A stretch of 64,000 nucleotides of DNA. Origin: Closterium sp. NIES-65 (taxonomy: Eukaryota; Streptophyta; Zygnematophyceae; Desmidiales; Closteriaceae). The stretch's first letter is position 1. Each line of letters starts with the position of its first letter. The stretch spans positions 97,804 through 161,803 of the forward strand of contig CANXME010002667.1 in the NCBI GenBank assembly GCA_948144175.1, given 5' to 3'. A model generated the notes under the pieces. The model did no database searches. It worked only from the letters and a program-made list of their open reading frames with translations, and was not told the DNA's origin. Both the position numbers and the translations under genes were made by a program. Below are positions 1 to 9,985 of this stretch, one piece after another.

Positions 1-3000
1 TTTCACCCACCTGTCGCAGCATGAGCGAGGCCAGCATTGTTGCCACAGGCTTGGTGGCGGGGCTGAGCTGCGCCATGAGTGAACACACAAACTTACAGCC
101 CAGCCGTCCCCCCTTTTTCACCCACCTGTCGTAGCATGAGCGAGGCCAGCATTGTTGCCAGAGGCTTGATGGCGGGGCTGAGCTGCGCCATGAGTGAGCA
201 CACAAACTTACAGCCCAGCCGTCCCCCCTTTTTAACCCACCTGTCGTAGCATGAGCGAGGCCAGCATTGTTGCCAGAGGCTTGGTGGCGGGGCTGAGCTG
301 CGCCATGAGTGAGCACACAAACTTACAGCCCAGCCGTCCCCCCCTTTTTCACCCACCTGTCGTAGCATGAGCGAGGCCAGCATTGTTGCCAGAGGCTTGG
401 TGGCGGGGCTGAGCTGCGCCATGAGTGAGCACACAAACTTACAGCCCAGCCGTCCCCCCTTTTTCACCCACCTGTCACAGCATGAGCGAGGCCAGCATTG
501 TTGCCAGAGGCTTGGTGGCGGGGCTGAGCTGCGCCATGAGTGAGCACACAAACTTATAGCCCAGCCGTCCCCCCTTTTTCACCCACCTGTCGTAGCATGA
601 GCGAGGCCAGCATTGTTGCCAGAGGCTTGGTGGCGGGGCTGAGCTGCGCCATGAGTGAGCACACAAACTTACAGCCCAGCCGTCCCCCCTTTTTCACCCA
701 CCTGTCGCAGCATGAGCGAGGCCAGCATTGTTGCCACAGGCTTGGTGGCGGGGCTGAGCTGCGCCATGAGTGAACACACAAACTTACAGCCCAGCCGTCC
801 CCCCTTTTTAACCCACCTGTCGTAGCATGAGCGAGGCCAGCATTGTTGCCAGAGGCTTGGTGGCGGGGCTGAGCTGCGCCATGAGTGAGCACACAAACTT
901 ACAGCCCAGCCGTCCCCCCTTTTTCACCCACCTGTCGCAGCATGAGCGAGGCCAGCATTGTTGCCAGAGGCTTGGTGGCGGGGCTAGCTGCGCCATGAGT
1001 GAGCACACAAACTTACAGCCCAGCCGTCCCCCCTTTTTCACCCACCTGTCACAGCATGAGCGAGGCCAGCATTCCCGCCAGAGGCTTGGTGGCGGGGCTG
1101 AGCTGCGCCATGAGTGAGCACACAAACTTACAGCCCAGCCGTCCCCCCTTTTTCACCCACCTGTCGCAGCATGAGCGAGGCCAGCATCCCTGGTAGAGGC
1201 TTGGTGGCTGGGCTGAGCTGCGCCATGAGTGAGCACACAAACTTACACCCCAACCGTCCCCCTTTTTTCACCCACCTATCGCAGCATGAGCGAGGCCAGC
1301 ATTCCCGCCAGAGGCTTGGTGGCGGGGCTGAGCTGCGCCATGAGTGAGCACACAAACTTACAGCCCAGCCGTCCCCCCTTTTTCACCCACCTGTCGTAGC
1401 ATGAGCGAGGCCAGCATTGTTGCCAGAGGCTTGGTGGCGGGGCTGAGCTGCGCCATGAGTGAGCACACAAACTTACAGCCCTGCCGTCCCCCCTTTTTCA
1501 CCCACCTGTCGTAGCATGAGCGAGGCTTGCATTGTTGCCAGAGGCTTGGTGGCGGGGCTGAGCTGCGCCATGAGTGAGCACACAAACTTACAGCCCAGCC
1601 GTCCCCCCTTTTTCACCCACCTGTCACAGCATGAGCGAGGCCAGCATTCCCGCCAGAGGCTTGGTGGCGGGGCTGAGCTGCGCCATGAGTGAGCACACAA
1701 ACTTACAGCCCAGCCGTCCCCCCTTTTTCACCCACCTATCGCAGCATGAGCGAGGCCAGCATCCCTGCTACAGGCTTGGTGGCTGGGCTGAGTTGCGCCA
1801 TGAGTGAGCACACAAACTTACAGCCCAGCCGTCCCCCTTTTTTCACCCACCTGTCGCAGCATGAGCGAGGCCAGCATTCCCGCCAGAGGCTTGGTGGCGG
1901 GGCTGAGCTGCGCCATGAGTGAGCACACAACTTACAGCCCAGCCGTCCCCCCTTTTTCACCCACCTGTCACAGCATGAGGGAGGCCAGCATTCCCGCCAG
2001 AGGCTTGGTGGCGGGGCTGAGCTGCGCCATGAGTGAGCACACAAACAAACATACAGCCCAGCCACCCCCCCTTTTTCACCCACCTGTCGCAGCATGAGCG
2101 GGGCCAGCATCCTTGCTAACGGCTTGGTGGCGGGGCTGAGCTGCGCCATGAGTGAGCACACAAACATACAGCCCAGCCGTCCCCCCTTTTTCACCCACCT
2201 GTCACAGCATGAGCGAGGCCAGCATTCCCGCCAGAGGCTTGGTGGCTGGGCTGAGCTGCACCATGAGTGAGCACACAAACTTACAGCCCAGCCGTCCCCC
2301 CTTTTTCACCCACCTGTCGTAGCATGAGCGAGGCCAGCATCCCTGCTAGAGGCTTGGTGGCGGGGCTGAGCTGCGCCATGAGTGAGCACACAAACTTACA
2401 GCCCACCCGTCCCCCTTTTTTCACCCACCTGTCGCAGCATGAGCGAGGCCAGCATTCCCGCCAGAGGCTTTGTGGCGGGGCTGAGCTGCGCCATGAGTGA
2501 GCACACAAACTTACAGCCCAGCTGTCCCCCCTTTTTCACCCACCTGTCGCAGCATGAGCGAGGCCAGCGTTCCCGCCAGAGGCTTGGTGGCGGGGCTGAG
2601 CTGCGCCATGAGTGAGCACACAAACTTACAGCCCAGCCGTCCCCCCTTTTTCACCCACCTGTCGCAGCATGAGCGAGGCCAGCATTGTTGCCACAGGCTT
2701 GGTGGCGGGGCTGAGCTGCGCCATGAGTGAACACACAAACTTACAGCCCAGCCGTCCCCCCTTTTTCACCCACCTGTCGTAGCATGAGCGAGGCCAGCAT
2801 TGTTGCGAGAGGCTTGATGGCGGGGCTGAGCTGCGCCATGAGTGAGCACACAAACTTACAGCCCAGCCGTCCCCCCTTTTTAACCCACCTGTCGTAGCAT
2901 GAGCGAGGCCAGCATTGTTGCCAGAGGCTTGGTGGCGGGGCTGAGCTGCGCCATGAGTGAGCACACAAACTTACAGCCCAGCCGTCCCCCCTTTTTCACC

Positions 3001-4843
3001 CACCTGTCGTAGCATGAGCGAGGCCAGCATTGTTGCCAGAGGCTTGGTGGCGGGGCTGAGCTGCGCCATGAGTGAGCACACAAACTTACAGCCCAGCCGT
3101 CCCCCCTTTTTCACCCACCTGTCACAGCATGAGCGAGGCCAGCATTGTTGCCAGAGGCTTGGTGGCGGGGCTGAGCTGCGCCATGAGTGAGCACACAAAC
3201 TTATAGCCCAGCCGTCCCCCCTTTTTCACCCACCTGTCACAGCATGAGCGAGGCCAGCATTCCCGCCAGAGGCTTGGTGGCGGGGCTGAGCTGCGCCATG
3301 AGTGAGCACACAAACTTACAGCCCAGCCGTCCCCCCTTTTTCACCCACCTGTCGCAGCATGAGCGAGGCCAGCATTCCCGCCAGAGGCTTGGTGGCGGGG
3401 CTGAGCTGCGCCATGAGTGAGCACACAAACTTACAGCCCAGCCGTCCCCCCTTTTTCACCCACCTGTCGCAGCATGAGAGCGGCCAGCATCCCAGCTAGA
3501 GGCTTGGTGGCTGGGCTGAGCTGCGCCATGAGTGAGCACACAAACTTACAGCCCAGCCGTCCCCCTTTTTTCACCCACCTGTCGCAGCATGAGCGAGGCC
3601 AGCATTCCCGCTAGAGGCTTGGTGGCGGGGCTGAGCTGCGCCATGAGTGAGCACACAAACTTACAGCCCAGCCGTCCCCCCTTTTTCACCCACCTGTCGC
3701 AGCATGAGCGAGGCCAGCATTCCCACCAGAGGCTTGGTGACGGGGCTGAGCTGCGCCATGAGTGAGCACACAAACTTACAGCCCAGCCGTCCCCCCTTTT
3801 TCACCCACCTGTCGCAGCATGAGCGAGGCCAGCATTCTCGCCAGAGGCTTGGTGGCGGGGCTGAGCTGCGCCATGAGTGAGCACACAAACTTACAGCCCA
3901 GTTGTCCCCCCTTTTTCACCCACCTGTCGCAGCATGAGCGAGGCTTGCATTCTTGCCAGAGGCTTGGTGGCGGGGCTGAGCTGCGCCATGAGTGAGCACA
4001 CAAACTTACAGCCCAGCCGTCCCCCCTTTTTCACCCACCTGTCGTAGCATGAGCGAGGCCTGCATTGTTGCCAGAGGCTTGGTGGCGGGGCTGAGCTGCG
4101 CCATGAGTGAGCACACAAACTTACAGCCCAGCCGTCCCCCCTTTTTCACCCACCTGTCGTAGCATGAGCGAGGCCAGCATTGTTGCCAGAGGCTTGGCGG
4201 CGGGGCTGAGCTGCGCCATGAGTGAGCACACAAACTTACAGCCCAGCCGTCCCCCCTTTTTCACCCACCTGTCGTAGCATGAGTGAGGCCAGCATTGTTG
4301 CCAGAGGCTTGGCGGCGGGGCTGAGCTGCGCCATGAGTGAGCACACAAACTTACAGCCCAGCCGTCCCCCCTTTTTCACCCACCTGTCACAGCATGAGCG
4401 AGGCCAGCATTCCCGCCAGAGGCTTGGTGGCGGGGCTGAGCTGCGCCATGAGTGAGCACACAAACTTACAGCCCAGCCGTCTCCCCTTTTTCACCCACCT
4501 GTCGTAGCATGAGCGAGGCCAGCATTGTTGCTAGAGGCTTGGTGGCGGGGCTGAGCTGCGCCATGAGTGAGCACACAAACTTACAGCCCAGCCGTCTCCC
4601 CTTTTTCACCCACCTGTCGTAGCATGAGCGAGGCCAGCATTGTTGCCAGAGGCTTGGTGGCGGGGCTGAGCTGCGCCATGAGTGAGCACACAAACTTACA
4701 GCCCAGCCGTTCCCCCTTTTTCACCCACCTGTCGTAGCATGAGCGAGGCCAGCATTGTTGCCACAGGCTTGGTGGCAGGGCTGAGCTGCGCCATGAGTGA
4801 GCACACAAACTTACAGCCCAGCCGTCCCCCCTTTTTCACCCAC
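1..4843 (-). repeat. 115-bp satellite derived from transporter exon 9 donor edge (about 42 copies)
   Basis: The stretch is a head-to-tail array with a 115-bp period. Read on the minus strand, each unit is the last 66 nt of transporter exon 9 (22 codons, MAQLSPATKPLA onward to LMLRQ), a 5' splice site (GTGGGT) and 49 nt of intron. Because 115 is not a multiple of three and the unit has few stops, it throws up many 60–180-residue open frames on both strands; these are not genes. Units fall into variant types (TTGTTGCC versus TTCCCGCC after CCAGCA). A block of about five units near 40–560 recurs near 2690–3210 with the same private variants, showing duplication of multi-unit blocks. A single diverged unit lies at about 10445–10566 next to exon 9 of the intact gene. 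Confidence 0.9.
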
Positions 4844-5866
4844 CTGTCGTAGCATGAGCGAGGCCAGCATTGTTGCCAGAGGCTTGGTGGCGGGGCTGAG
4901 CTGCGCCATGAGCACGAGATTCTGAGCCGATGGCATGGCGGTTTGGATCTGAGGGCAGAGGGGGGAGAGGAGAGGGGACAAAAGGGTGTAGGGTTTCTGA
5001 TTTAAGGTAGAAAATGAATTGCGCCATGAGCACGAGGTTCTGTACCGATGGCATGGCGGTTTGGATCTGAGGGCAGAGGGGGGAGAGGAGAGGGGACAAA
5101 AGGGTGTAGGGTTTCTTATTTAAGGTAGAAAATGAATTGCGCCATGAGCACGAGGTTCTGTACCGATGGCATGGCGGTTTGGATCTGAGGGCAGAGGGGG
5201 GAGAGGAGAGGGGACAAAAGGGTGTAGGGTTTCTGATTTAAGGTAGAAAATGAATTGCGCCATGAGCACGAGGTTCTGTACCGATGGCATGGCGGTTTGG
5301 ATCTGAGGGCAGAGGGGGGAGAGGAGATATTACAAAAGGGTGTAGGGTTTCTGATTTAAGGTAGAAAATGAATTGCGCCATGAGCACGAGGTTCTGTACC
5401 GATGGCATGGCGGTTTGGATCTGATGGGAGAGGGGAAAGGAGGAGAGACGAGGAGAGGAGAGACACATAAATGAGATTCGATGCTGGTCTCATTCGCATA
5501 AATGACAGCGTGAATTCGGTGCTGTTTGGATCCAAGGGGCTCACACATGGGAGGAGAATACACAGAGACAGAAATGATATATCGCCACGATAGGAGATGA
5601 CAAGGAGATGAGAGCAGTACTAGGCGAGAAGTCGAAAGGGCGGGGAAGGAAGCGCTACACTGACCATGAGGGTGATAGCAAAAGCCACGTGTAGATAGGA
5701 AAAGCCACGTTTCAAAAGGAAGGAAGCGCTACACTGACCATGAGGGTGATAGCAAAAACAGGGCTTTGTGGTGGTCGAGGGAACGGAAAGAGGGGGGGGA
5801 AGCACTGACCATGAGGGTGATAGCACAGATGGGGTCTTGGGGAATCAGCCTGGCTTTGTACAGTGC
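4844..5866 (-). pseudogene. Partial transporter paralogue: exons 9 (4948–4844) and 8 (5866–5810)
   Basis: Two exons matching exons 8 and 9 of the transporter at 9986–21471 lie here on the minus strand with the same lengths (57 and 105 nt) and phases. Exon 8 encodes ALYKARLIPQDPICAITLM and ends at the unusual donor GTCAGT. Exon 9 starts after a CTCAG acceptor with IQTAMPSAQN and ends LMLRQ before GTGGGT. Both are open and more than 80% like the intact gene by eye. The terminal exon is not downstream on this strand; a matching one lies on the opposite strand at 6318–6389, so the locus is probably broken by an inversion, although a gene continuing left of base 1 cannot be excluded. Exons 1–7 of this copy are absent from the window. 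Confidence 0.7.
4949..5434 (-). repeat. 118-bp tandem repeat of the exon 9 acceptor edge (four copies)
   Basis: Four units spaced exactly 118 bp (exon-like parts at 5019–5066, 5137–5184, 5255–5302 and 5373–5420) repeat the 3' splice site of exon 9. On the minus strand each unit has a pyrimidine-rich tract, CCCTCAG, and the first 48 nt of the exon (IQTAMPSVQNLVLMAQ), then jumps to intron sequence. The exon part ends at the same internal word (TGCGCCATGAG on the plus strand) where the 115-bp satellite begins, so the two arrays are the two halves of one exon multiplied in opposite directions. Related units recur at 10676–10735 and 11029–11075. Confidence 0.88.
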
Positions 5867-6045
5867 CTGAGAAGCAAAGGGGAGGGGGGAAAGGGGAGGG
5901 CGAGTAGGGGGTGACGACGCTTGAATCGACTCAAAAGGCACAGATGGGGTCTTGTGGGGTCTTTGTGTATACGCCACAGCCCAACCCAATAGCAATACAC
6001 CCAAGCCTCCCCCTCTCTTGCATCTTTCCCCTCCTTCCCCTGCAG
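5435..6045. repeat. Intronic stretch with exon 8 edge copies and probable inversion junction
   Basis: Copies of the exon 8 donor edge (CACTGACCATGAGGGTGAT) occur near 5657 and 5731 in addition to the exon itself at 5804–5820. An acceptor-side fragment of exon 8 (CACAGATGGGGTCTTG) begins at about 5940 directly after an imperfect palindrome, TTGAATCGACTCAAAAG. To the right of about 5960 the transporter-like sequence switches strand, so the inversion junction should lie between about 5960 and 6045. I see no independent gene here. Confidence 0.55.
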
Positions 6046-6317
6046 TACGCCATTACCATGCTCCCAATCACAGTGTGAATCACAGCCTTCCTACAGCAAC
6101 CCACAAGCCTTATTAACATACTCCCATCTCCCTCGCTTTCAACCCTCTCCCTCTCTTGCATCCCTCCCCTATCCTCCGTCCCCAGCAGTACGCCATATCC
6201 ATGCTCCCAATCACTGTGTGGATCACAGTCTTCCTACTGCAACCCACATGCTGTTCAACCCCACCCTCCCCCCATGCCTCCCTCTCCCCCGCTACACCTC
6301 CCCTCCGTCCCCTGCAG
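6046..6317 (+). repeat. Two extra acceptor-edge copies of the transporter terminal exon
   Basis: Copies starting after CAG at 6046 and 6189 match the terminal exon at 6318. The first has an in-frame TGA in place of Trp in the PITVW motif; the second reads PITVWITVFL and then diverges into intron sequence. Each copy keeps a pyrimidine tract and CAG acceptor, the same pattern as the copies upstream of exon 10 of the intact gene at 10184–10444 on the other strand. Confidence 0.75.
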
Positions 6318-6389
6318 TACGCCATATCCATGCTCCCAATCACAGTGTGGATCACAGTCTTCCTCTCACGCCTCAACATGGCCATATGA
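6318..6389 (+). pseudogene. Isolated terminal exon of a transporter paralogue
   Basis: A CTGCAG acceptor is followed by a 24-codon exon reading YAISMLPITVWITVFLSRLN then MAI and a TGA stop. It differs by one residue from exon 10 of the intact gene (10057–9986, minus). No exon 9 or 8 lies upstream on this strand; these are found inverted at 4844–5866. The exon is therefore stranded by rearrangement and probably not part of a working gene as assembled. Confidence 0.7.
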
Positions 6390-6900
6390 AAGCGGCAGCA
6401 TAACCGTCTCAAGGCACGAGGGCAGGCACGAGCACTTCTCAGGTGTCTGCCTCCACACGTGTCTTCCTCTCACACCTGAACATCACTACTTTGAGACGAC
6501 TCAAGGTCACTATTGAGTCGACTCCGAAGTCACAAGCAGTTCTCAGGTGCCTCCACACGTGTCTTCCTCTCACACCTGCACATCAGTACCACCTTGAGAC
6601 GTCTCAAGGTAGACGGGGTGACTCTCAAGCCGTCTGGGTTGCACAAGGAGGTTCTTTCGCGTGTGATGAGGCGATTTTCGAGTCGACTAAAAAATCGCCT
6701 CTCAAGCCGTCTGGGTAGCACAAGGTGGTTCTTTCTTTCTCTATTTCCTCAACATGACCAAACGAAGGCGTCAGCACACCCAACTGGGGACAAGAGAGCT
6801 CGAGCATTCTTCGAGAGCTTCAAAATCAAAAGCCGCCTCCGCTCACGCTTCAACATGGCCATCTGGAGACGCGGCACGTCAACACTTGACGGAGGAGCGT
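6390..6900 (+). repeat. Terminal-exon 3' edge copies separated by palindromes
   Basis: Fragments of the last part of the terminal exon recur at about 6463–6484, 6560–6584, 6728–6758 and 6842–6862 (TCTTCCTCTCACACCTG, or CTTCAACATGGCCATCTG). Several are followed within about ten bases by intact or decayed palindromes: a perfect 20-bp ACCTTGAGACGTCTCAAGGT at 6591–6610, and imperfect forms at 6485–6500, 6511–6526 and 6674–6699. No separate coding potential is evident. Confidence 0.65.
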
Positions 6901-7344
6901 TATTTATGTGAGAGTGACACAACAGCATACACGCGTACATGATGCGCTTTCCATGCCTCAGCTTCGTTGTTCGAAGCATACTGGTTACGCGTAGCTTCAA
7001 ATAAGATAGTTAGCTGTTCAGAGTGTAAAAATAACCAGGAAATCTCATTACACTTCCATAGCTCCTCTAGTCGCACAACCTTAGCAGAGAACACACTACC
7101 AGACCAGACCACAATACAATGTTGCTCGCTGCAGCAGCAGCGACCGGAGAAGAACTGGAAGCGGAAGCAGAACCTGAAATTCTGAAGGACACTCAATAGC
7201 AGCCATTCAGCAACACCTTAGTCAATAACAAATCCTTGGATGTCTCAACTTTACGACATATCCTCTTAACATCATTCACTCAGTATATTATGTATATTAT
7301 AGACATAAGCGAATAGGTATACACTAGCTTAGATTTTGCAAACT
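6901..7344. other. No recognisable feature
   Basis: This AT-richer stretch has only short open frames and no clear repeat. It lies outside the upstream block shared by the two secreted-protein genes. Confidence 0.5.
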
Positions 7345-7814
7345 CGCACCCGCTGACTGCAATTTCAACTGCAATCCTCATGTGTTTTCTGCTGTGCGCT
7401 GACCCAGCCAGACACAGCTCCAAACCAGTCGAAGAATTTCAACACCAGGCCCTTCCTCACCAGACCAGTCACAGTACCGAGCCGCTAAGCTCTCACCGCC
7501 AAGCCCCAAACCAGACAATACGAGCCAAACCAGACAAAGGGAACACAACCATACCATACCATACCAGACCTCATGTCTCTCACGATTCGCGACTGGCTCC
7601 ACCAACTTGACGAGTCTCCTCGCGTCTCGGGAATTATATTTCGTCAGTCAACGCCCGATCGACTCGAGGATGGATTGTGAGAAAGCTGTTGCCTATAAGT
7701 TGCTCCCTCAGTTCAACCTCTTGCCATCTCAAACTTTCTGCTCTGCTTTCTCCCATCCATCCAACGTCTATCGATCTCGCCTCAATACCAATTCACTTCA
7801 CGATTCCGAAAGCC
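7345..7814 (+). promoter_or_regulatory. Upstream region and 5' UTR of secreted-protein gene 1, conserved with gene 2
   Basis: Patches here match, in reverse complement, the region upstream of the minus-strand paralogue (25131–25620). Shared words include CACCCGCTGACTGCA (near 7347), AGAATTTCAAC (near 7433) and CTCGCGTCTCGGGAAT (near 7619), and similarity continues to the ATG. Conservation in patches inside otherwise diverged DNA suggests retained promoter or leader sequence, but no core promoter element can be assigned with certainty. Confidence 0.5.
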
Positions 7815-8897
7815 ATGGCAGCCAGGGGATATATTTTCGTATGCATTGCGCTCCTCCTTGCGACTTCCGCGGCCGCGCAGCGTGGACCGCCTGGCGGAGG
7901 CCCTCCCGGAGGCCAGCAGTCCGGAGGGGCGCGCGGAGGACCTGGCGGACCCGGGTCTGGCGGGCCTGGCGGGCCTGGTGGGCCTGCTGGTCCGCGCGGT
8001 CCTCCGTTCAACTTGACGGTCGTCGGAAATCTGACGGCGGACGTCGGCGCGCGATTGGCCAATTGCTCCGCAGACGAAACCTTTCTCGACGGCCGCTTTC
8101 ACCTCGCCATCTTTAAGTGAGCTTCGATGTTACCGTAACCCTAACTTTCGCGGGCCTCCTTTCGTCGGATTTTCTCGTTCATTTAGCTTCAGCGTCGCAA
8201 ATTCTTCTCCTCTTGGTTGCAGATATTACAATTTCGATGCGCTTCGTGAAACTGATTCGTTCTTCTGTTCCCTTCCCCCTCCGCCAGGAACGCGAGCGGC
8301 AACTACAACCTGGCGGTCGACGCGCTGCTCGTGGGCGCCACGGGTGGGCCGCCCGACTCCCTCGCGATCGTGAAGGGCGCCGTCTGCGACTCTTCCGCCT
8401 CCGCCGCCGCGATCCTCGCGATTCCGCTGGCGGAGTCCGACTGGCAGCAGCGCGAAGGCTGGTGGCTGCTGCACGCGGAGGCGCGGCTCGACGCGTTTCT
8501 CGAGAACGCGGACGCCGCCACCGTCGAAGCGCTCCTCGCGCTCCTCCCTAACGCGACGCTCCCGGCGGCGCGCGGCGGCGGCGGACGTGGAGGGAGCTCG
8601 GGCGGCACGCGGAGCGGGCAGGGCAGCAGGCGCATGGGGAGGGAGCTGCTGATGCGCGCAGCGGGGCGCGTCACCGGCGCCAGGCAGGGGGGGCAGCAGC
8701 AGGGGGCGCCACGGCAGCCGCCTGCAGGTGGTTCCTCAGGTGGATACCCAGGCGCTGGGGGCGCGGGGGGGATGATGGGGGGTGGCGGGGTGAACGCGAC
8801 TGTGAGTGGGTATGCCGTGCTGGCCACTGCCACTGCGGGGGGTGTGGCGTGGGGCGGCCAGCTCATGGGCGTCAAACTGCCCTCCGCCGCTGCCTGA
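7815..8897 (+). CDS. Secreted, proline/glycine-rich N-glycosylated protein, copy 1 (two exons)
   Basis: Exons are 7815–8116 and 8288–8897, joined across a 171-bp GTGAGC…CAG intron (phase 2), giving 303 residues. The ATG is chosen because it starts a clear signal peptide (FVCIALLLATSAAA then Q) and matches the paralogue's start. After cleavage comes a PGG-rich stretch (residues ~24–65), then a domain with conserved N-glycosylation sequons (NLT twice, NCS, NAS, NAT twice), WWLLHAEARLDAFL, and a Gly-rich tail ending GGQLMGVKLPSAAA. I do not recognise the family; an extracellular or cell-wall role is inferred from the signal peptide and sequons only. The open frame on the opposite strand (a Pro/Ala-rich product) is a GC-driven shadow. 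The paralogue at 24026–25130 keeps the intron position and most residues, which supports a real gene. Confidence 0.82.
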
Positions 8898-8935
8898 TGT
8901 GATGGCGGTGCTGCTGGCGGCTTTGCGCTGCCACT

Positions 8936-9245
8936 CGGGGGGGGGGGGGGGAGGGAGGGGGAGAGGGGGGGAGGGGGGGGGGGAGGGGGGGGTGTGGCGT
9001 GGGGCAGCCAGCTCATGGGCGTCAAACTGCCCTCCGCCGCTGCCTGATGCGTTGCTGCTGCCGTCGCTGCTGCTGCTGCTGCTGCCGTCGCTGCTGCTGC
9101 CGTTGCCGCTGCTGCTGCCGTCGCTGCTGCTGCCGTTGCCGCTGCTGCTGCCGTCGCTGCTGCTGCCGTTGCCGCTGCTGCTGCCGTCCCTGCCGCCGCT
9201 GCTGCTGCCGTCCCCGCCGCCGCTGCTGCCACGGCTGTTGCTGCT
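8936..9245 (+). repeat. Poly-G, duplicated last-exon end, and Leu-type triplet repeat
   Basis: A G-rich run (8936–8995) is followed at 8991–9049 by a second copy of the final exon's last 60 nt including its stop (first copy 8838–8899), then by about 195 bp of CTG/CCG triplets in a roughly 33-bp motif (CTGCTGCTGCCGTCG and CTGCTGCTGCCGTTGCCG). Open frames here are products of the repeat. This is the same tail-edge duplication seen at the transporter exons. Confidence 0.8.
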
Positions 9246-9352
9246 GATGGTGGCGGTGTTCCATTGTGGTTCCGTTCCTTGCTGGGGATGGAGTAGCAGA
9301 TTCCAATTCAGGGTTCTTTTAGCTTGGAGTTTTGTTATGGGGTGTTTTTGTT

Positions 9353-9612
9353 AGGAATGAGCATCAGGGGCAGGAATGCTGGCAAGACACCAGGCTAGAT
9401 TTCACCAGCTGACTTGCCAGTCTTCCTGCCGTTGCCTTTGCTTACCGTATTATATCTGCGTAATGTAATATTGCTTTGAATATGTTCTTTCAGGAGTAAC
9501 CGTGTGGTGTGTTTGTATTAGGAGGAATGAGCATCCAAGGCGGGAATGCTGGGAAGGTACTGGGTTTGTTTCCACCAGCTGACGTGCCAATCTTCCTGCC
9601 CTTGCCTTTGCT
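9353..9612 (+). repeat. Duplicated 3' flank of the secreted-protein gene
   Basis: A block of about 90 bp starting AGGAATGAGCATC occurs at 9353–9440 and again at 9519–9612, with the shared words CACCAGCTGAC and TCTTCCTGCC. The same block, reverse-complemented, lies once at about 23805–23885, downstream of the minus-strand paralogue. It is probably part of the 3' UTR. Confidence 0.7.
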
Positions 9613-9985
9613 CATTTGTCCACAGATTTACCTTCTCCTTTTAATGATGCTCATGTGTTCAGATCATGTGTTCAGTAGTCTACACTGTTTAGCACTGTAC
9701 ACATTCGCACAATGCTGAAATCTGTGAGCCTGGTTCTACCCAATGCTGATGAAGAATCTCGTCAATACCAAACGCTTCACCCACCAAGGGATGTGAAGGT
9801 AATATGTAGCTATTTTATGACCAATGTTCCATCTTGAAAATAACATAAATATGAATAATTATCTCCCTTTTTCCTCATCTTGTAAATTGTGTACGAGAGG
9901 CCTCTTTTGTGATGCTTGCTCACAGGAGTGTACCCTGAGGCTGGATGTTTCGTGATTCTCCATCATGTTTGCACTTCTCGTGTCT
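9613..9985. other. Intergenic: no recognisable feature
   Basis: This is the space between the two convergent genes (secreted protein, plus; transporter, minus). No repeat or significant coding frame was seen. Confidence 0.5.

Noticed and set aside
93-4808. Many overlapping 60–180-residue open frames with similar peptides on both strands
   Set aside because: They follow the 115-bp period and change frame every unit. They are by-products of the satellite, with exon sequence only in one of the three frames.
8303-9232. 309-residue Ala/Pro-rich frame on the minus strand over the secreted-protein gene
   Set aside because: It is antisense to a well-supported spliced gene and extends through triplet repeats; GC-rich codon bias explains it.
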